Below the pieces are notes generated by a model. That model was given only the letters and a program-made list of their open reading frames with translations. It made no database searches and was not told the origin of the DNA. DNA of 64,000 nucleotides from [Lactobacillus] rogosae. GTDB lineage: Bacteria; Bacillota; Clostridia; Lachnospirales; Lachnospiraceae. The stretch's first letter is position 1. Each line of letters opens with the position of its first letter. The stretch is from contig FONU01000007.1 in the NCBI GenBank assembly GCA_900112995.1, positions 1 through 64,000 on the forward strand. The letters run 5' to 3'. Made by a program: the position numbers and the translations under genes. Of the stretch, positions 47,764 to 56,447 are shown piece after piece.

Positions 47764-47812
47764 AAAACTGCTGTGTAAATCTGGGGCTTTGCCTGATTTA
47801 CACAGCAGTTTT
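47764..47812 (-). terminator. Terminator of thrC
   Basis: A 17-bp stem AAAACTGCTGTGTAAAT (47764-47780) / ATTTACACAGCAGTTTT (47796-47812), followed on the minus strand by TTTTTTATG. It lies 45 bp after the thrC stop codon. Confidence 0.9.
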
Positions 47813-47856
47813 ATTGAGGTTAAAATTATTCTTAATAGAAATTACTTAGGATTAGA

Positions 47857-49344
47857 TTATATTCCTAAGAATTTCTTTACTTCATTGGTCATCTCGCTTA
47901 CTTCACATACTGTGTTGTGGAGGACTGGAGCTGTTCTGATTTCTTCGATAGCGTTAGGAACTTTTACTTTAGCAAGTTCGCTTAACTTATCTACAAGTTC
48001 AAAGTCACCCATTGAAGCATACTTAGGGTCGATTGCTTCCATTACGCTTCTTGTAAACTTGTATGGGCTTGCTGTTGAAGCTATAACTGTCTTAGTTTCG
48101 TCCTTAGTGTCTGCCTTGTACTTGTTATAAACTGTAGCAGCTACTGCTGTATGTGTATCTATAACATATCCACAAGTTTCATATAAATCCTTTATAGTAG
48201 CAGCATCTTCCGCCTCTGTAGCATAGTTGCCATAGAAATCTGAAAGCTGTGCTTTCATATCAGCAGTAATCTCATACTTACCTGTTTCTTTAAGTGAAGC
48301 CATAAGCTCGCTGTTCTTCTCAGCACTGTTGCCTGCTATTCTATAGATAAGTCTTTCAAGGTTGCTTGAGATAAGAATATCCATAGATGGTGATGTTGTA
48401 AGAACGAAATCTCTGTTTCTGTCATACTCACCCGTTGTAAAGAAATCGTATAACACCTTATTCTCATTAGAAGCACATATAAGCTTATTAATAGGAAGTC
48501 CCATATTCTTAGCATAAAATGCAGCAAGGATATTACCAAAGTTACCTGTAGGAACTACTGCATTAATCTTTTCACCTGCCTTGATTTCTCCGTTAGCAAG
48601 AAGTCTTGCATATGCATATACATAGTATACAATCTGTGGAACAAGACGTCCTATATTGATTGAGTTAGCTGATGAGAACTGGAAGCCGGCATTGTTCATA
48701 ACCTTTTCAAGTTCCTTATCACCAAATATATTCTTAACACCTGTCTGTGCATCATCAAAGTTACCCTTAATTCCAATTACGTGAGTATTAGCACCCTTCT
48801 GTGTAACCATCTGCTTTTCCTGAATAGGGCTTACACCGTTCTTAGGATAGAATACAACAATTCTTGTTCCTGGAACATCTGCAAAACCTGCAAGAGCTGC
48901 TTTACCTGTATCTCCTGATGTTGCTGTAAGTATTACTATTTCATTTTTAACATCATTCTTCTTAGCTGATGTTGTAAGTAAGTGTGGTAATATAGATAAA
49001 GCCATATCCTTAAATGCAATAGTTGCACCATGGAATAACTCTAAGAAATATGCACCCTCTGCCTTAACTAATGGTGCAATCTCTTCAGTATCAAACTTAG
49101 AATCATAAGCTTTGTCAATACAGTTCTTTAACTCTTCTTCTGTAAAGTCATCAAGCATAAGCTTCATAACTTCATAAGCAACTTCCTTATAAGACATCTT
49201 TGAAAGTTCTTCTAAGCTCTTATCTAATGAAGGAATAGATTCTGGTACGAATAATCCACCATCTGGAGCAAGTCCCTTTAATATAGCCTGTGAGGCTGTT
49301 ACTCTTACACTATCATCCCTTGTACTTCTGTAAAATAAACTCAT
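47857..49344 (-). CDS. thrC: Threonine synthase
   Basis: PLP-dependent enzyme converting O-phosphohomoserine to threonine. The 495-aa product begins MSLFYRSTRDDSVRVTASQA, and the PLP Lys lies in HGATIAFKDMALSILPHLL (residue ~110). ATSGDTGKAALAGFA binds the phosphate, followed by VPTGNFGNILAAFYAK. The long form and N-terminal sequence match the fungal/E. coli-type ThrC of Clostridia. A promoter and ~150-nt leader lie upstream; a strong terminator follows. thrA/thrB homologues are not in the window. Confidence 0.95.
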   Translation of the reverse strand: MSLFYRSTRDDSVRVTASQAILKGLAPDGGLFVPESIPSLDKSLEELSKMSYKEVAYEVMKLMLDDFTEEELKNCIDKAYDSKFDTEEIAPLVKAEGAYFLELFHGATIAFKDMALSILPHLLTTSAKKNDVKNEIVILTATSGDTGKAALAGFADVPGTRIVVFYPKNGVSPIQEKQMVTQKGANTHVIGIKGNFDDAQTGVKNIFGDKELEKVMNNAGFQFSSANSINIGRLVPQIVYYVYAYARLLANGEIKAGEKINAVVPTGNFGNILAAFYAKNMGLPINKLICASNENKVLYDFFTTGEYDRNRDFVLTTSPSMDILISSNLERLIYRIAGNSAEKNSELMASLKETGKYEITADMKAQLSDFYGNYATEAEDAATIKDLYETCGYVIDTHTAVAATVYNKYKADTKDETKTVIASTASPYKFTRSVMEAIDPKYASMGDFELVDKLSELAKVKVPNAIEEIRTAPVLHNTVCEVSEMTNEVKKFLGI

Positions 49345-49535
49345 CTCTTATTCCACCTTCTTATTTTATTGGGGTGAATCACAGTCAATCTGATGCATAA
49401 CCGTCTCCCACATACATATGTACCTGCCAGAACAACATCTGGTAAATGGAACAGCTTTATCATCACTAACCGGATTCCTGTTAAAAATGCTTTAAACAGA
49501 GACCATTATACAACAGGAATGATACGAAAAACAAT
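49345..49535 (-). promoter_or_regulatory. Promoter and ~150-nt leader of thrC
   Basis: On the minus strand TATAAT (49505-49510) with TTGTTT 18 bp upstream would start transcription near 49498, leaving about 150 nt before the thrC ATG. The leader can form a small hairpin CCAGATGTTGTTCTGG, and a GTGGG...CACCC pairing later on. It contains no T-box sequence and no obvious known riboswitch. AAGGTGG precedes the ATG. Confidence 0.5.
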
Positions 49536-49722
49536 AGGTATATTGAATTATTACTAATTTTATCATATAATTTATAGGATTGATAAATATTAGACAATTT
49601 CCGGCTGACAGTAATATATACAATATTATTAAGATAGCAATGTATTTATTATAAAATCAAATTAACATATCACTAATATATGATAGCATAATAATCAAGA
49701 TACGTTAAAGGAGAACCACAAC

Positions 49723-50550
49723 TTGGCTAAAGGTGTTTACAAGACCAATAAAAAAGACGGCTCTGTATATTACAGGGTTTCAATAACATATAAGAATAAA
49801 CATATAAGTATCGGAAGTTATGATGATGAAAATACAGCCTCACAGGTTTACTGTACTGCTTGCGATATACTTTTTAAGCCTGACATATATTATGTTAATA
49901 TTGACCTTCATACTTCATCATACGCCGAATGTCATATTGATTTTCCTTATTCTAAGTTCATAAGTCTTATTAATTTCCGCGACAATGGCATATATATTAA
50001 GACACCCATATACCTGTGCAACAAGGCATTTTTGTATTTTCTTGAACCCGGGAATACTCTTATATTTTCCATTGATGACCTTTTCTATTATTCGCACCAC
50101 ACAATTATGTGCCGCGGCGGTTATTATTTCGTAAATGATTATGGTATGCAGACAAGCATTTTATCCAGATTTGGAATACGCAGTCATTCCGTTAAAGGAA
50201 AAGATTACATTTTCAGGAATAATGACGAACACGATTTCAGATATGAAAATGTGTGTGTAGTCAATAAATATAATGGCGTGAGCCAGATTGTAAAAAACGG
50301 ACGTATAATGTTCCAGAGCAGAATTCACATTAATGGTGATTTTATAATAGGGACTTATGGGACGGAATATGAGGCAGCTATTGCTTATAATAAGGCAGCT
50401 GATATGCTAGAACCGGTGTTTCCGGTGAGTTATACGAGGAATTATATTGAGGATATATCGCACATTACTTATGCGGCTGCTTATAATAGTGTGAAGATTT
50501 CTAAGAGAGTGATTGAGTATGTTAAGTGGCTGGCGGAGAAAGTGAAATAA
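49723..50550 (+). CDS. Protein with two AP2-like domains and a degenerate HNH-like centre
   Basis: The 275-aa product starts at TTG (49723) with AAAGGAG upstream. Residues ~1-50 (YRVSITYKNKHISIGSYDDE, then NTASQVYCTA) and residues ~200-230 (IGTYGTEYEAAIAYNKAADM) both match the AP2 DNA-binding fold. Between them, FRNNDEHDFRYENVCVVNKY resembles the C-terminal half of an AP2-HNH homing endonuclease core, but the His residues of the metal site are not seen. It may be a domesticated DNA-binding protein derived from such an endonuclease. The inverted hairpin elements at 50632-51366 lie just downstream. No operon partner is seen. Confidence 0.55.
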   Translation: MAKGVYKTNKKDGSVYYRVSITYKNKHISIGSYDDENTASQVYCTACDILFKPDIYYVNIDLHTSSYAECHIDFPYSKFISLINFRDNGIYIKTPIYLCNKAFLYFLEPGNTLIFSIDDLFYYSHHTIMCRGGYYFVNDYGMQTSILSRFGIRSHSVKGKDYIFRNNDEHDFRYENVCVVNKYNGVSQIVKNGRIMFQSRIHINGDFIIGTYGTEYEAAIAYNKAADMLEPVFPVSYTRNYIEDISHITYAAAYNSVKISKRVIEYVKWLAEKVK

Positions 50551-50572
50551 TTGACAATTGGTTGGTTATAAA

Positions 50573-50632
50573 TTCAATTGACAACGGATATCTTTCAATT
50601 GACAACGGATATCTTTTAGTTGACAACGGACG
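50573..50632. repeat. 21-bp tandem repeat (about 2.8 copies)
   Basis: Units 50573-50593 and 50594-50614 are identical (TTCAATTGACAACGGATATC plus T); the third, 50615-50632, is partial and diverged. Each unit contains TTGACA. The array lies between the AP2 gene stop and the first hairpin element. Confidence 0.85.
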
Positions 50633-50774
50633 CGGGCGGAATAGCCAATATATCAACGTCAGGCACGCTCCCGCTACTCTCAAACGCAGCGGATACTAAG
50701 GCGGTAAAGGACACCGCCTAAGTACCGGCGTTTTCAAAGTACCTGACTTTTGATATATTGGCTATTCCGCCCGC
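50632..50774. repeat. Structured inverted-repeat element, copy 1
   Basis: The outer arms 50632-50656 and 50750-50774 are perfect 25-bp complements (starting GCGGGCGGAATAGCC). Inside, CAGG/CCTG continues the helix. A conserved asymmetric loop follows, CACGCTCCCGCTACTCTC on one side and TCAAAGTA on the other. Then AAACGC/GCGTTT pairs, a bulged stem follows, and the tip is GGCGG-TAAAGGACA-CCGCC. The same core occurs in opposite orientation at 51212-51366. I do not recognise this as any named RNA or mobile element. Transcription direction is unknown. Confidence 0.85.
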
Positions 50775-51211
50775 TGGGTGTCTACTCATTTAGGTATGCG
50801 TTTATTTTTTTAATTTACTTAGCCTCACAAGTAATAACCCTCATACCTGAAATTAACATTGCAATTATTTCAACCGCTGTAATTGTATTATATCTGTTAT
50901 CTTTATTTCTATATTTTCTGTATTATAATTTCATTTTATGACCACCTAATCTACACAATCTATATACTGTAAACTATTATTGCCAGCAATTAACTATCCC
51001 CTTCAGCCTAGAATGTCAGAACTCAATCCATACAGAATATATTCTATAATCTATATTCCCACGACTACACCTATACCCGCCCAACATACAATGTGCAACG
51101 GGCTCTTGTCACTAAACTATATGCATCTATCTTATGGGCAAATACATATCATAGGACATACAGATTGCTCTTACCACTAAACAATCTACATCTATCTTCT
51201 GCCAGCACACA
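50775..51211. other. AT-rich spacer between the two hairpin elements
   Basis: No convincing gene is seen. A 63-codon hydrophobic frame (50750-50941) overlaps the arm of element 1 and lacks a ribosome-binding site. An imperfect 35-bp direct repeat is present at 51102-51136 and 51167-51201 (GCTCTT..CACTAAAC...CATCTATCTT). The whole 50632-51366 unit could be one non-autonomous element with the hairpins as its ends. Confidence 0.4.
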
Positions 51212-51366
51212 GAAATACAACGAAATAGCGGCTATATATCGTTAATCAGGTACTTTGAAAACGCCGGTACTTAGGTGCTGTCCTTTAGCACCTTAGTATC
51301 CGCTGCGTTTGAGAGTAGCGGGAGCGTGCCTGATGTTGATATATAGCCGCTATTTTGTTGTATTTC
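51212..51366. repeat. Structured inverted-repeat element, copy 2 (opposite orientation)
   Basis: Outer arms 51212-51240 and 51338-51366 pair over 29 bp with one G.U-type difference; they differ from those of copy 1 apart from AATAGC and ATATATC segments. The core is the reverse complement of copy 1 with few changes. The tip stem is GGTGC/GCACC in place of GGCGG/CCGCC, so two base pairs have changed on both sides while pairing is kept. The loop sequence is the same. Confidence 0.85.
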
Positions 51367-51438
51367 GTCCGTCTGCCACAAAGCTCAATAGAATTAGAAT
51401 TATTGTCCATTAAGCAGCACCGGTGTGTAATGCATTTT

Positions 51439-51924
51439 TTATTTATTATTGATATAATTCACAAGTCCCTCAGCCTTTATGATTTTCTGCATAAATTCTG
51501 GGAATGCCTGTCCCTGGAATGTCTGTCCTGTTGTCTTATCTGTGATAACGCCGCTGTCAAAGTCGATAGCTACATCATCGCCTGCATTGATAGCCTTAGC
51601 TGCTTCTGGACACTCTATAATAGGAAGTCCGATGTTAATTGAATTTCTGTAGAATATTCTCGCAAATGTCTCTGCAATAACACAGCTTACACCTGCTGCC
51701 TTAATAGCTATAGGTGCGTGCTCTCTTGATGAACCACATCCAAAGTTCTTATTAGCAACAATTATGTCGCCTTTATTAACATTTTTCACAAAATCCTTAT
51801 CGATATCTTCCATACAGTGAGTAGCAAGCTCTGCTGGGTCTGAAGAATTAAGATATCTTGCAGGAATAATAACGTCTGTATCTACATTATCGCCGAATTT
51901 AAAAACTCTTCCTTCTGCTTTCAT
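51439..51924 (-). CDS. leuD: 3-isopropylmalate dehydratase small subunit
   Basis: Swivelling domain of isopropylmalate isomerase (leucine synthesis; isomerises 2- to 3-isopropylmalate together with LeuC). The ~161-aa product starts [20 protein letters not shown] at 51924, preceded by GAGGAG; an upstream in-frame GTG has no such site. [24 protein letters not shown] and [12 protein letters not shown] are the family motifs. It follows leuC by about 90 bp. After its stop lies copy 2 of the hairpin element, about 70 bp away, which may act as transcription end. Confidence 0.93.
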   Translation of the reverse strand: MKAEGRVFKFGDNVDTDVIIPARYLNSSDPAELATHCMEDIDKDFVKNVNKGDIIVANKNFGCGSSREHAPIAIKAAGVSCVIAETFARIFYRNSINIGLPIIECPEAAKAINAGDDVAIDFDSGVITDKTTGQTFQGQAFPEFMQKIIKAEGLVNYINNK

Positions 51925-52015
51925 ATACTCCTCATTTCCTGTGTATTCGTACACATTTATAATTCATAATAATTATGTATCTTCTAAATATATTCAGTGT
52001 GCTGATTACAATATA

Positions 52016-53281
52016 TTATAAACCAAGGTCAGATGGCTGGCTTATCTTGCCTGTAACTGCACTTGCTGCTGCAACAGCAGGGCTTGCAAGATATATTTCT
52101 GAATCAACGTGTCCCATACGTCCAACAAAGTTTCTGTTAGTTGTTGATACACATCTCTCGCCTTCTGCAAGGATACCCATATATCCACCAAGACATGGTC
52201 CGCAGGTTGGTGTGCTGACAACTGCTCCTGCTTTAATAAATGTCTGTACAAGACCTTCTTCTATAGCCTGCATATATATTTTCTGTGTAGCTGGGATAAC
52301 GATTACTCTTAAGCCCTTTGCTACCTTTCTGCCTTCTAATATCTTAGCGGCACATCTTAAATCATCAATACGTCCATTAGTACATGAACCGATAACTACC
52401 TGATCAATCTTGATATCATCTATAGAATCAACTGTGTGTGTATTCTCTGGAAGATGTGGGAATGCTACTGTTGACTTAATTGTGCTAAGGTCAATATCAA
52501 TCACCTGATCGTATTCTGCATCGTCATCTGCTGTATATTCAACAAATGGTCTCTTAGAATGTTCCTTCATATACTCTCTTGCAAGATCATCAACAGGGAA
52601 TATTCCGTTCTTTCCACCTGCCTCTATAGCCATATTGGCAATAGTAAATCTATCATCCATAGTAAGTGTAGATACTCCCGGACCAGCAAATTCCATAGAC
52701 TTATAAAGAGCTCCGTCAACACCTATCATTCCGATAATATGAAGAATCACATCTTTACCGCTTACCCAAGGGTTAAGCTTTCCTGTAAGATTGAACTTAA
52801 TAGCTGATGGTACTTTAAACCAGGCCTTACCTGTTGCCATACCTGCTGCCATATCTGTTGAACCTACACCAGTTGAGAATGCACCAAGTGCACCATATGT
52901 ACATGTATGTGAATCAGCACCGATAATAACATCGCCAGCTACTGTAAGTCCCTGCTCTGGTAAAAGAGCGTGCTCAATACCCATCTGTCCTACTTCAAAG
53001 TAGTTAGTAATATCATGCTTTGCTGCGAATTCTCTTACACATTTGCAGTGCTCTGCTGACTTAATATCCTTATTAGGCACAAAATGATCTGGAACAAGTG
53101 CAATCTTATCCTTATCAAATACTGTCTTAACAGTCATCTTATCCATTTCATGAATGGCAACTGGAGATGTAATATCATTACCAAGTACGAGGTCTAAGTC
53201 CGCCTCAATTAATTGTCCTGCTTTAACTTCAGAAAGACCTGCGTGAGCCGCAAGAATCTTCTGTGTCATTGTCATTCCCAT
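52016..53281 (-). CDS. leuC: 3-isopropylmalate dehydratase large subunit
   Basis: Catalytic 4Fe-4S aconitase-family subunit for leucine synthesis. The 421-aa product is of the LeuC2/HacA-like size. Cluster-binding cysteines lie in [14 protein letters not shown] and in [13 protein letters not shown]. Other motifs are [12 protein letters not shown] and [20 protein letters not shown]. The ATG has GGAGG at seven bases. A TTGCAA-17-TAAAAT promoter lies upstream. A homoaconitase-like or dimethylmalate role is possible for this subfamily, but pairing with leuD and nearby ilv genes favours leucine synthesis. Confidence 0.93.
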   Translation of the reverse strand: MGMTMTQKILAAHAGLSEVKAGQLIEADLDLVLGNDITSPVAIHEMDKMTVKTVFDKDKIALVPDHFVPNKDIKSAEHCKCVREFAAKHDITNYFEVGQMGIEHALLPEQGLTVAGDVIIGADSHTCTYGALGAFSTGVGSTDMAAGMATGKAWFKVPSAIKFNLTGKLNPWVSGKDVILHIIGMIGVDGALYKSMEFAGPGVSTLTMDDRFTIANMAIEAGGKNGIFPVDDLAREYMKEHSKRPFVEYTADDDAEYDQVIDIDLSTIKSTVAFPHLPENTHTVDSIDDIKIDQVVIGSCTNGRIDDLRCAAKILEGRKVAKGLRVIVIPATQKIYMQAIEEGLVQTFIKAGAVVSTPTCGPCLGGYMGILAEGERCVSTTNRNFVGRMGHVDSEIYLASPAVAAASAVTGKISQPSDLGL

Positions 53282-53341
53282 TATAAATCCTCCTTGTATC
53301 CGCGAAGTATATACTTATATATCCAACGCTTAATCTTATTT

Positions 53342-53370
53342 ATTTTACAGTATATTCCATACATTTGCAA
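53342..53370 (-). promoter_or_regulatory. Promoter of leuCD
   Basis: On the minus strand TTGCAA (53365-53370), a 17-bp spacer and TAAAAT (53342-53347) lie about 60 bp upstream of the leuC ATG. No T-box or attenuator is visible in the short leader. Confidence 0.6.
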
Positions 53371-53479
53371 GATATCTGAATTCTATACGTTTTTATGTTT
53401 TATAAGCATAAAATTTTTACATATTTCATCATATCTGGTACATTTTACACTTTTCATCATAATATATACATTTTATATA

Positions 53480-54535
53480 TTACTTTAACTCATATAAAAA
53501 ATGTATATTATCATCTTTAACAGAAACTTCTGCATATGCACCGCTTATTACAGGCATTGCTGGTGGAAGATGCCCCAGATCTGCATCCATAATTACCGGA
53601 ACATTGTATCTGCCTGCTGTTTTAATAATAGCACTGTACTGGTCAAGTCCCATCATTTCCTGTCCATATACAAGTGGCCTTCCAATTACAAATGCCTTAA
53701 CATTCTCAAACCAGCCAGCATTGTCCATCTGCCACATAGCCCTTCTTATTGAAAATACATTAAGGTCGCAGCTTTCAAGAAACCATATAATGCCATCATC
53801 GCTGTATTTACTATTAAATTCCTTAACTTTGTCGTATTTAGTTCCTAAAAGGTTGACAAGGCAGTCCATACATCCGCCTATAAGCCTGCCTGATGCCTTT
53901 ATATTATTAAAGCTTTCTGAACTATTATCAAGCTTCTTATCTCCTATATAAGCTGTAAGCACCTTTTTCTCAGTAAGGTTATACGCTGGCGTAGGATTGT
54001 CCTCTGTCTTTAAAGACTCCTTTTCCCACATATCATAACCACTTATATTAAGCTTTTCTCCCGTCAGCACGCCGATTGCATCAAGCTGGGAATTATGAAG
54101 CTTGTCTGCACCAAATGCCGCCGCACAAGGTCCATATACGCTTGCAGTATCAGCTATTGTATTAAGCAGAAATGTAAAATTCGTATTGTCTGAATATCCC
54201 ATAAACCACTTAGGTTCTGCTTTAACAATCTTATCCCAGTCAACATAACCAAGAATTTCACACATAAGCTCACCTCCGCCGCATGATATTAATGCATCAG
54301 ACTTGTCAGATGTGTACATATCAGTAAGCTCCTGTCCACAAAGCTCTGGCGTATTGCTTATTCCTATTCCATTTGCCTCATATACATTAGGACCATTAAC
54401 TATTCCATAGCCTAGATTTTTAAATCTCTCCTGTGCCTTTTTAAAACCTGTAATATAAGGCTCCGTTGCACAGCCAAATGATGGTGCAACGAAGCCTATA
54501 TTTCCATTACAGGCAAGAAAATGCGGATACCTCAT
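53480..54535 (-). CDS. S66-family peptidase (LD-carboxypeptidase / MccF-like)
   Basis: The 351-aa product is a cytosolic serine peptidase of the S66 family. IGFVAPSFGCATEPY is the N-terminal strand, ALISCGGGELMCEIL holds the nucleophile Ser, FMGYSDNT is the next conserved block, and the C-terminal part has IWFLESCDLN (Glu) with a late ADLGH carrying the catalytic His. Family members remove D-Ala from tetrapeptide stems or hydrolyse microcin-C-type acyl-AMP. This one resembles the MccF-like branch slightly more, but the substrate is not certain. It lies 15 bp after mecA. Confidence 0.85.
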   Translation of the reverse strand: MRYPHFLACNGNIGFVAPSFGCATEPYITGFKKAQERFKNLGYGIVNGPNVYEANGIGISNTPELCGQELTDMYTSDKSDALISCGGGELMCEILGYVDWDKIVKAEPKWFMGYSDNTNFTFLLNTIADTASVYGPCAAAFGADKLHNSQLDAIGVLTGEKLNISGYDMWEKESLKTEDNPTPAYNLTEKKVLTAYIGDKKLDNSSESFNNIKASGRLIGGCMDCLVNLLGTKYDKVKEFNSKYSDDGIIWFLESCDLNVFSIRRAMWQMDNAGWFENVKAFVIGRPLVYGQEMMGLDQYSAIIKTAGRYNVPVIMDADLGHLPPAMPVISGAYAEVSVKDDNIHFLYELK

Positions 54536-54550
54536 ATTCTTCTCCCTTAA

Positions 54551-55333
54551 TTATAAATACTTCTTAACTTTACTAATCGCGTTGGCTTTTATAACCGCCT
54601 CACAATTCTCCTTAACCCATATAACTCTCTGCTCTTTCTCTGAGTCAAGGCGTGCATACTCGCTTATAACATTACATATTGAGTTATAGCGTTCCCTGGC
54701 ACATCTTCCCTTCTCAAGCACAAGATAATACCGGTTGTCCTTCTTATATATTCCATTGGCAACTCCCCATACCTTAGGGCATACCATACACATATCTTCA
54801 AAGTCCTCAAAGCTGTCAAGAATATATACGCCATAGCCTACAGTCACAACATCACTGACCTTTGGCTTATTATCTTTCGCTTTCTTAGCTTCTTTTATAA
54901 ATTTCTCTGCCTCAGGTATGTCTTTCATCTGGTCAAATATATCCTTCAACTTATCAAATGCAGCGAACTCCGGAGCTTTAAGATCCTCACCGCCATTCTT
55001 TATAACATTACTCTCACTCTTTGACCTGTCACCTAAAGCTTTTGCAGCTCTCTCGCCTGCCTGCTTTAACATATTACCAAAATCTTCCTTTCCTGATGAT
55101 ACAGTAAGAAGGATTGAATGGTCTGGCTGTGGTGCAAGCTGTAATGACATAACGCCGCCACCAAGTTCAACTCCTATATTCTTATGTGCTTCGTCCATAA
55201 TAACTTCCAACAGATTATGTATCTTTTCTGTGTCATTTCTAAAGAAATCATCAAGTGTTATATTATTATATTCAAGATCCTCTTCGTATAACAGGCATTG
55301 AAACTTGTCTTCATTTATCTTCTTAAATTCCAT
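54551..55333 (-). CDS. mecA: MecA-family adaptor protein
   Basis: Adaptor that targets proteins to ClpC/ClpP. The 260-aa product has the N-terminal MEFKKINEDKFQCLLYEEDL with LDDFFRNDTEKIHNLLEVIM, typical of the MecA N-domain. An acidic/Lys linker follows (~100-155), and the C-terminal domain has VYILDSFEDFEDMCMVCPKV and YLVLEKGR. Clostridial MecA proteins have this size. Substrates in this organism are unknown; competence genes are not nearby. It sits between the HemC-like and S66 genes on the same strand. Confidence 0.85.
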   Translation of the reverse strand: MEFKKINEDKFQCLLYEEDLEYNNITLDDFFRNDTEKIHNLLEVIMDEAHKNIGVELGGGVMSLQLAPQPDHSILLTVSSGKEDFGNMLKQAGERAAKALGDRSKSESNVIKNGGEDLKAPEFAAFDKLKDIFDQMKDIPEAEKFIKEAKKAKDNKPKVSDVVTVGYGVYILDSFEDFEDMCMVCPKVWGVANGIYKKDNRYYLVLEKGRCARERYNSICNVISEYARLDSEKEQRVIWVKENCEAVIKANAISKVKKYL

Positions 55334-55401
55334 AAATTACCATTCCCATCTAGTCTATATATAATTCAACATTTTAATAATAACATATCTGTCAATATTA
55401 A

Positions 55402-56358
55402 TCACGCTAATTTATGCAAAATCTGTCTTACAAGTTTATCCATCATTCTCTCAATATATACATCTTCGCCTTTCACCTCACATCGGAAGCTCTTATCACC
55501 CCTGTATATATTGGCTGCAATAACAGCATTTTTACCATTAAATGATACAATCACCTTTGCATCATCTACCATTCCGTAAGACTTAATCCGCCCTATTAAT
55601 GCACTTTCAATATCTATTATCTTTATAGTCTGCTCATCGCTTGCCTTCCCTATAATACTGCATATTTCCTCATCATCAGCAGTAAGTATTGCAGACACTG
55701 CCTCCCCTGTATCCGGTATATATATATTATTCTCCACATAATTATAATCACAGCCTCTTATGTGGTTGAGCCTTAACATTCTTATATTATCGCTTCCTGC
55801 AAATACCCCATCACACTCATTTTCCATAAGCATATCAATGCAGTCCTCTATTGTATCTAAAAGCTGGCAACTGGTATTATCATAAATGTATCTGCACCTT
55901 TTAAGCTTATCGTAATTGTCCGTATAAAGCTTTACTTTATTATCTGTATCAGCACTTCTTCGTTTCTTCTTAGTTATAAGCACAGCCCTTGTGTCCCGCC
56001 TTTTTGTTATTGCACTAAGTGTGACACCTTGTTTTAATATTTCAGACATATCATTAGCAAAAAGTTCATTAAGACCTGTAACTCCCACATCTATATAACC
56101 TGCTGATATTGCATCAGATACAGCTACTGACCACGGCACAACATCATTCATATTACATAATACATTTTCAGGCACCCCTGCTATTCCTGATGTATTAAAA
56201 TGCCTGCCACCGCCTATATCAAACTTAGTAAAGCTCACATCCTTGTGTACCTTTTTAATATGGCTTATGACAAGCTCTGTCTGGGCATTTATTATTTCGT
56301 TATTACATATTCCAACTTTCAGCCTCATTTTACTAATATCTTCTTTCCTTATATCCAT
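55402..56358 (-). CDS. Degenerate HemC (hydroxymethylbilane synthase)-like protein
   Basis: The 318-aa product aligns by eye along the whole HemC family. LKVGICNNEIINAQTELVI matches the N-terminal strand, IDVGVTGLNELFAN the catalytic-loop position, TKRRDTRAVLI the REDPRD position, and DIESALIGRIKSYG the cofactor-Cys helix. Yet the catalytic Lys-Asp (HSLKD) reads GLNEL, the SSLRR arginines are absent, and the dipyrromethane Cys is absent. It therefore cannot work as a normal HemC. It may bind a small ligand with its two-lobed fold. Start may be residue 1 or Met11 (MRLKVG). No other haem genes adjoin it. Confidence 0.55.
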   Translation of the reverse strand: MDIRKEDISKMRLKVGICNNEIINAQTELVISHIKKVHKDVSFTKFDIGGGRHFNTSGIAGVPENVLCNMNDVVPWSVAVSDAISAGYIDVGVTGLNELFANDMSEILKQGVTLSAITKRRDTRAVLITKKKRRSADTDNKVKLYTDNYDKLKRCRYIYDNTSCQLLDTIEDCIDMLMENECDGVFAGSDNIRMLRLNHIRGCDYNYVENNIYIPDTGEAVSAILTADDEEICSIIGKASDEQTIKIIDIESALIGRIKSYGMVDDAKVIVSFNGKNAVIAANIYRGDKSFRCEVKGEDVYIERMMDKLVRQILHKLA

Positions 56359-56447
56359 TTATCTATTAAAAATATCTATTCTAATTAAATGTATCTATTT
56401 AAACGTGCCATTTTGCATCTTTTCTTGAAAGTATGTGCATAATATGT

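Noticed and set aside
50750-50941. 63-codon hydrophobic frame in the spacer between the hairpin elements
   Set aside because: It begins in the arm of element 1, has no ribosome-binding site, and its hydrophobicity is expected from T-rich DNA. Not reported as a gene.
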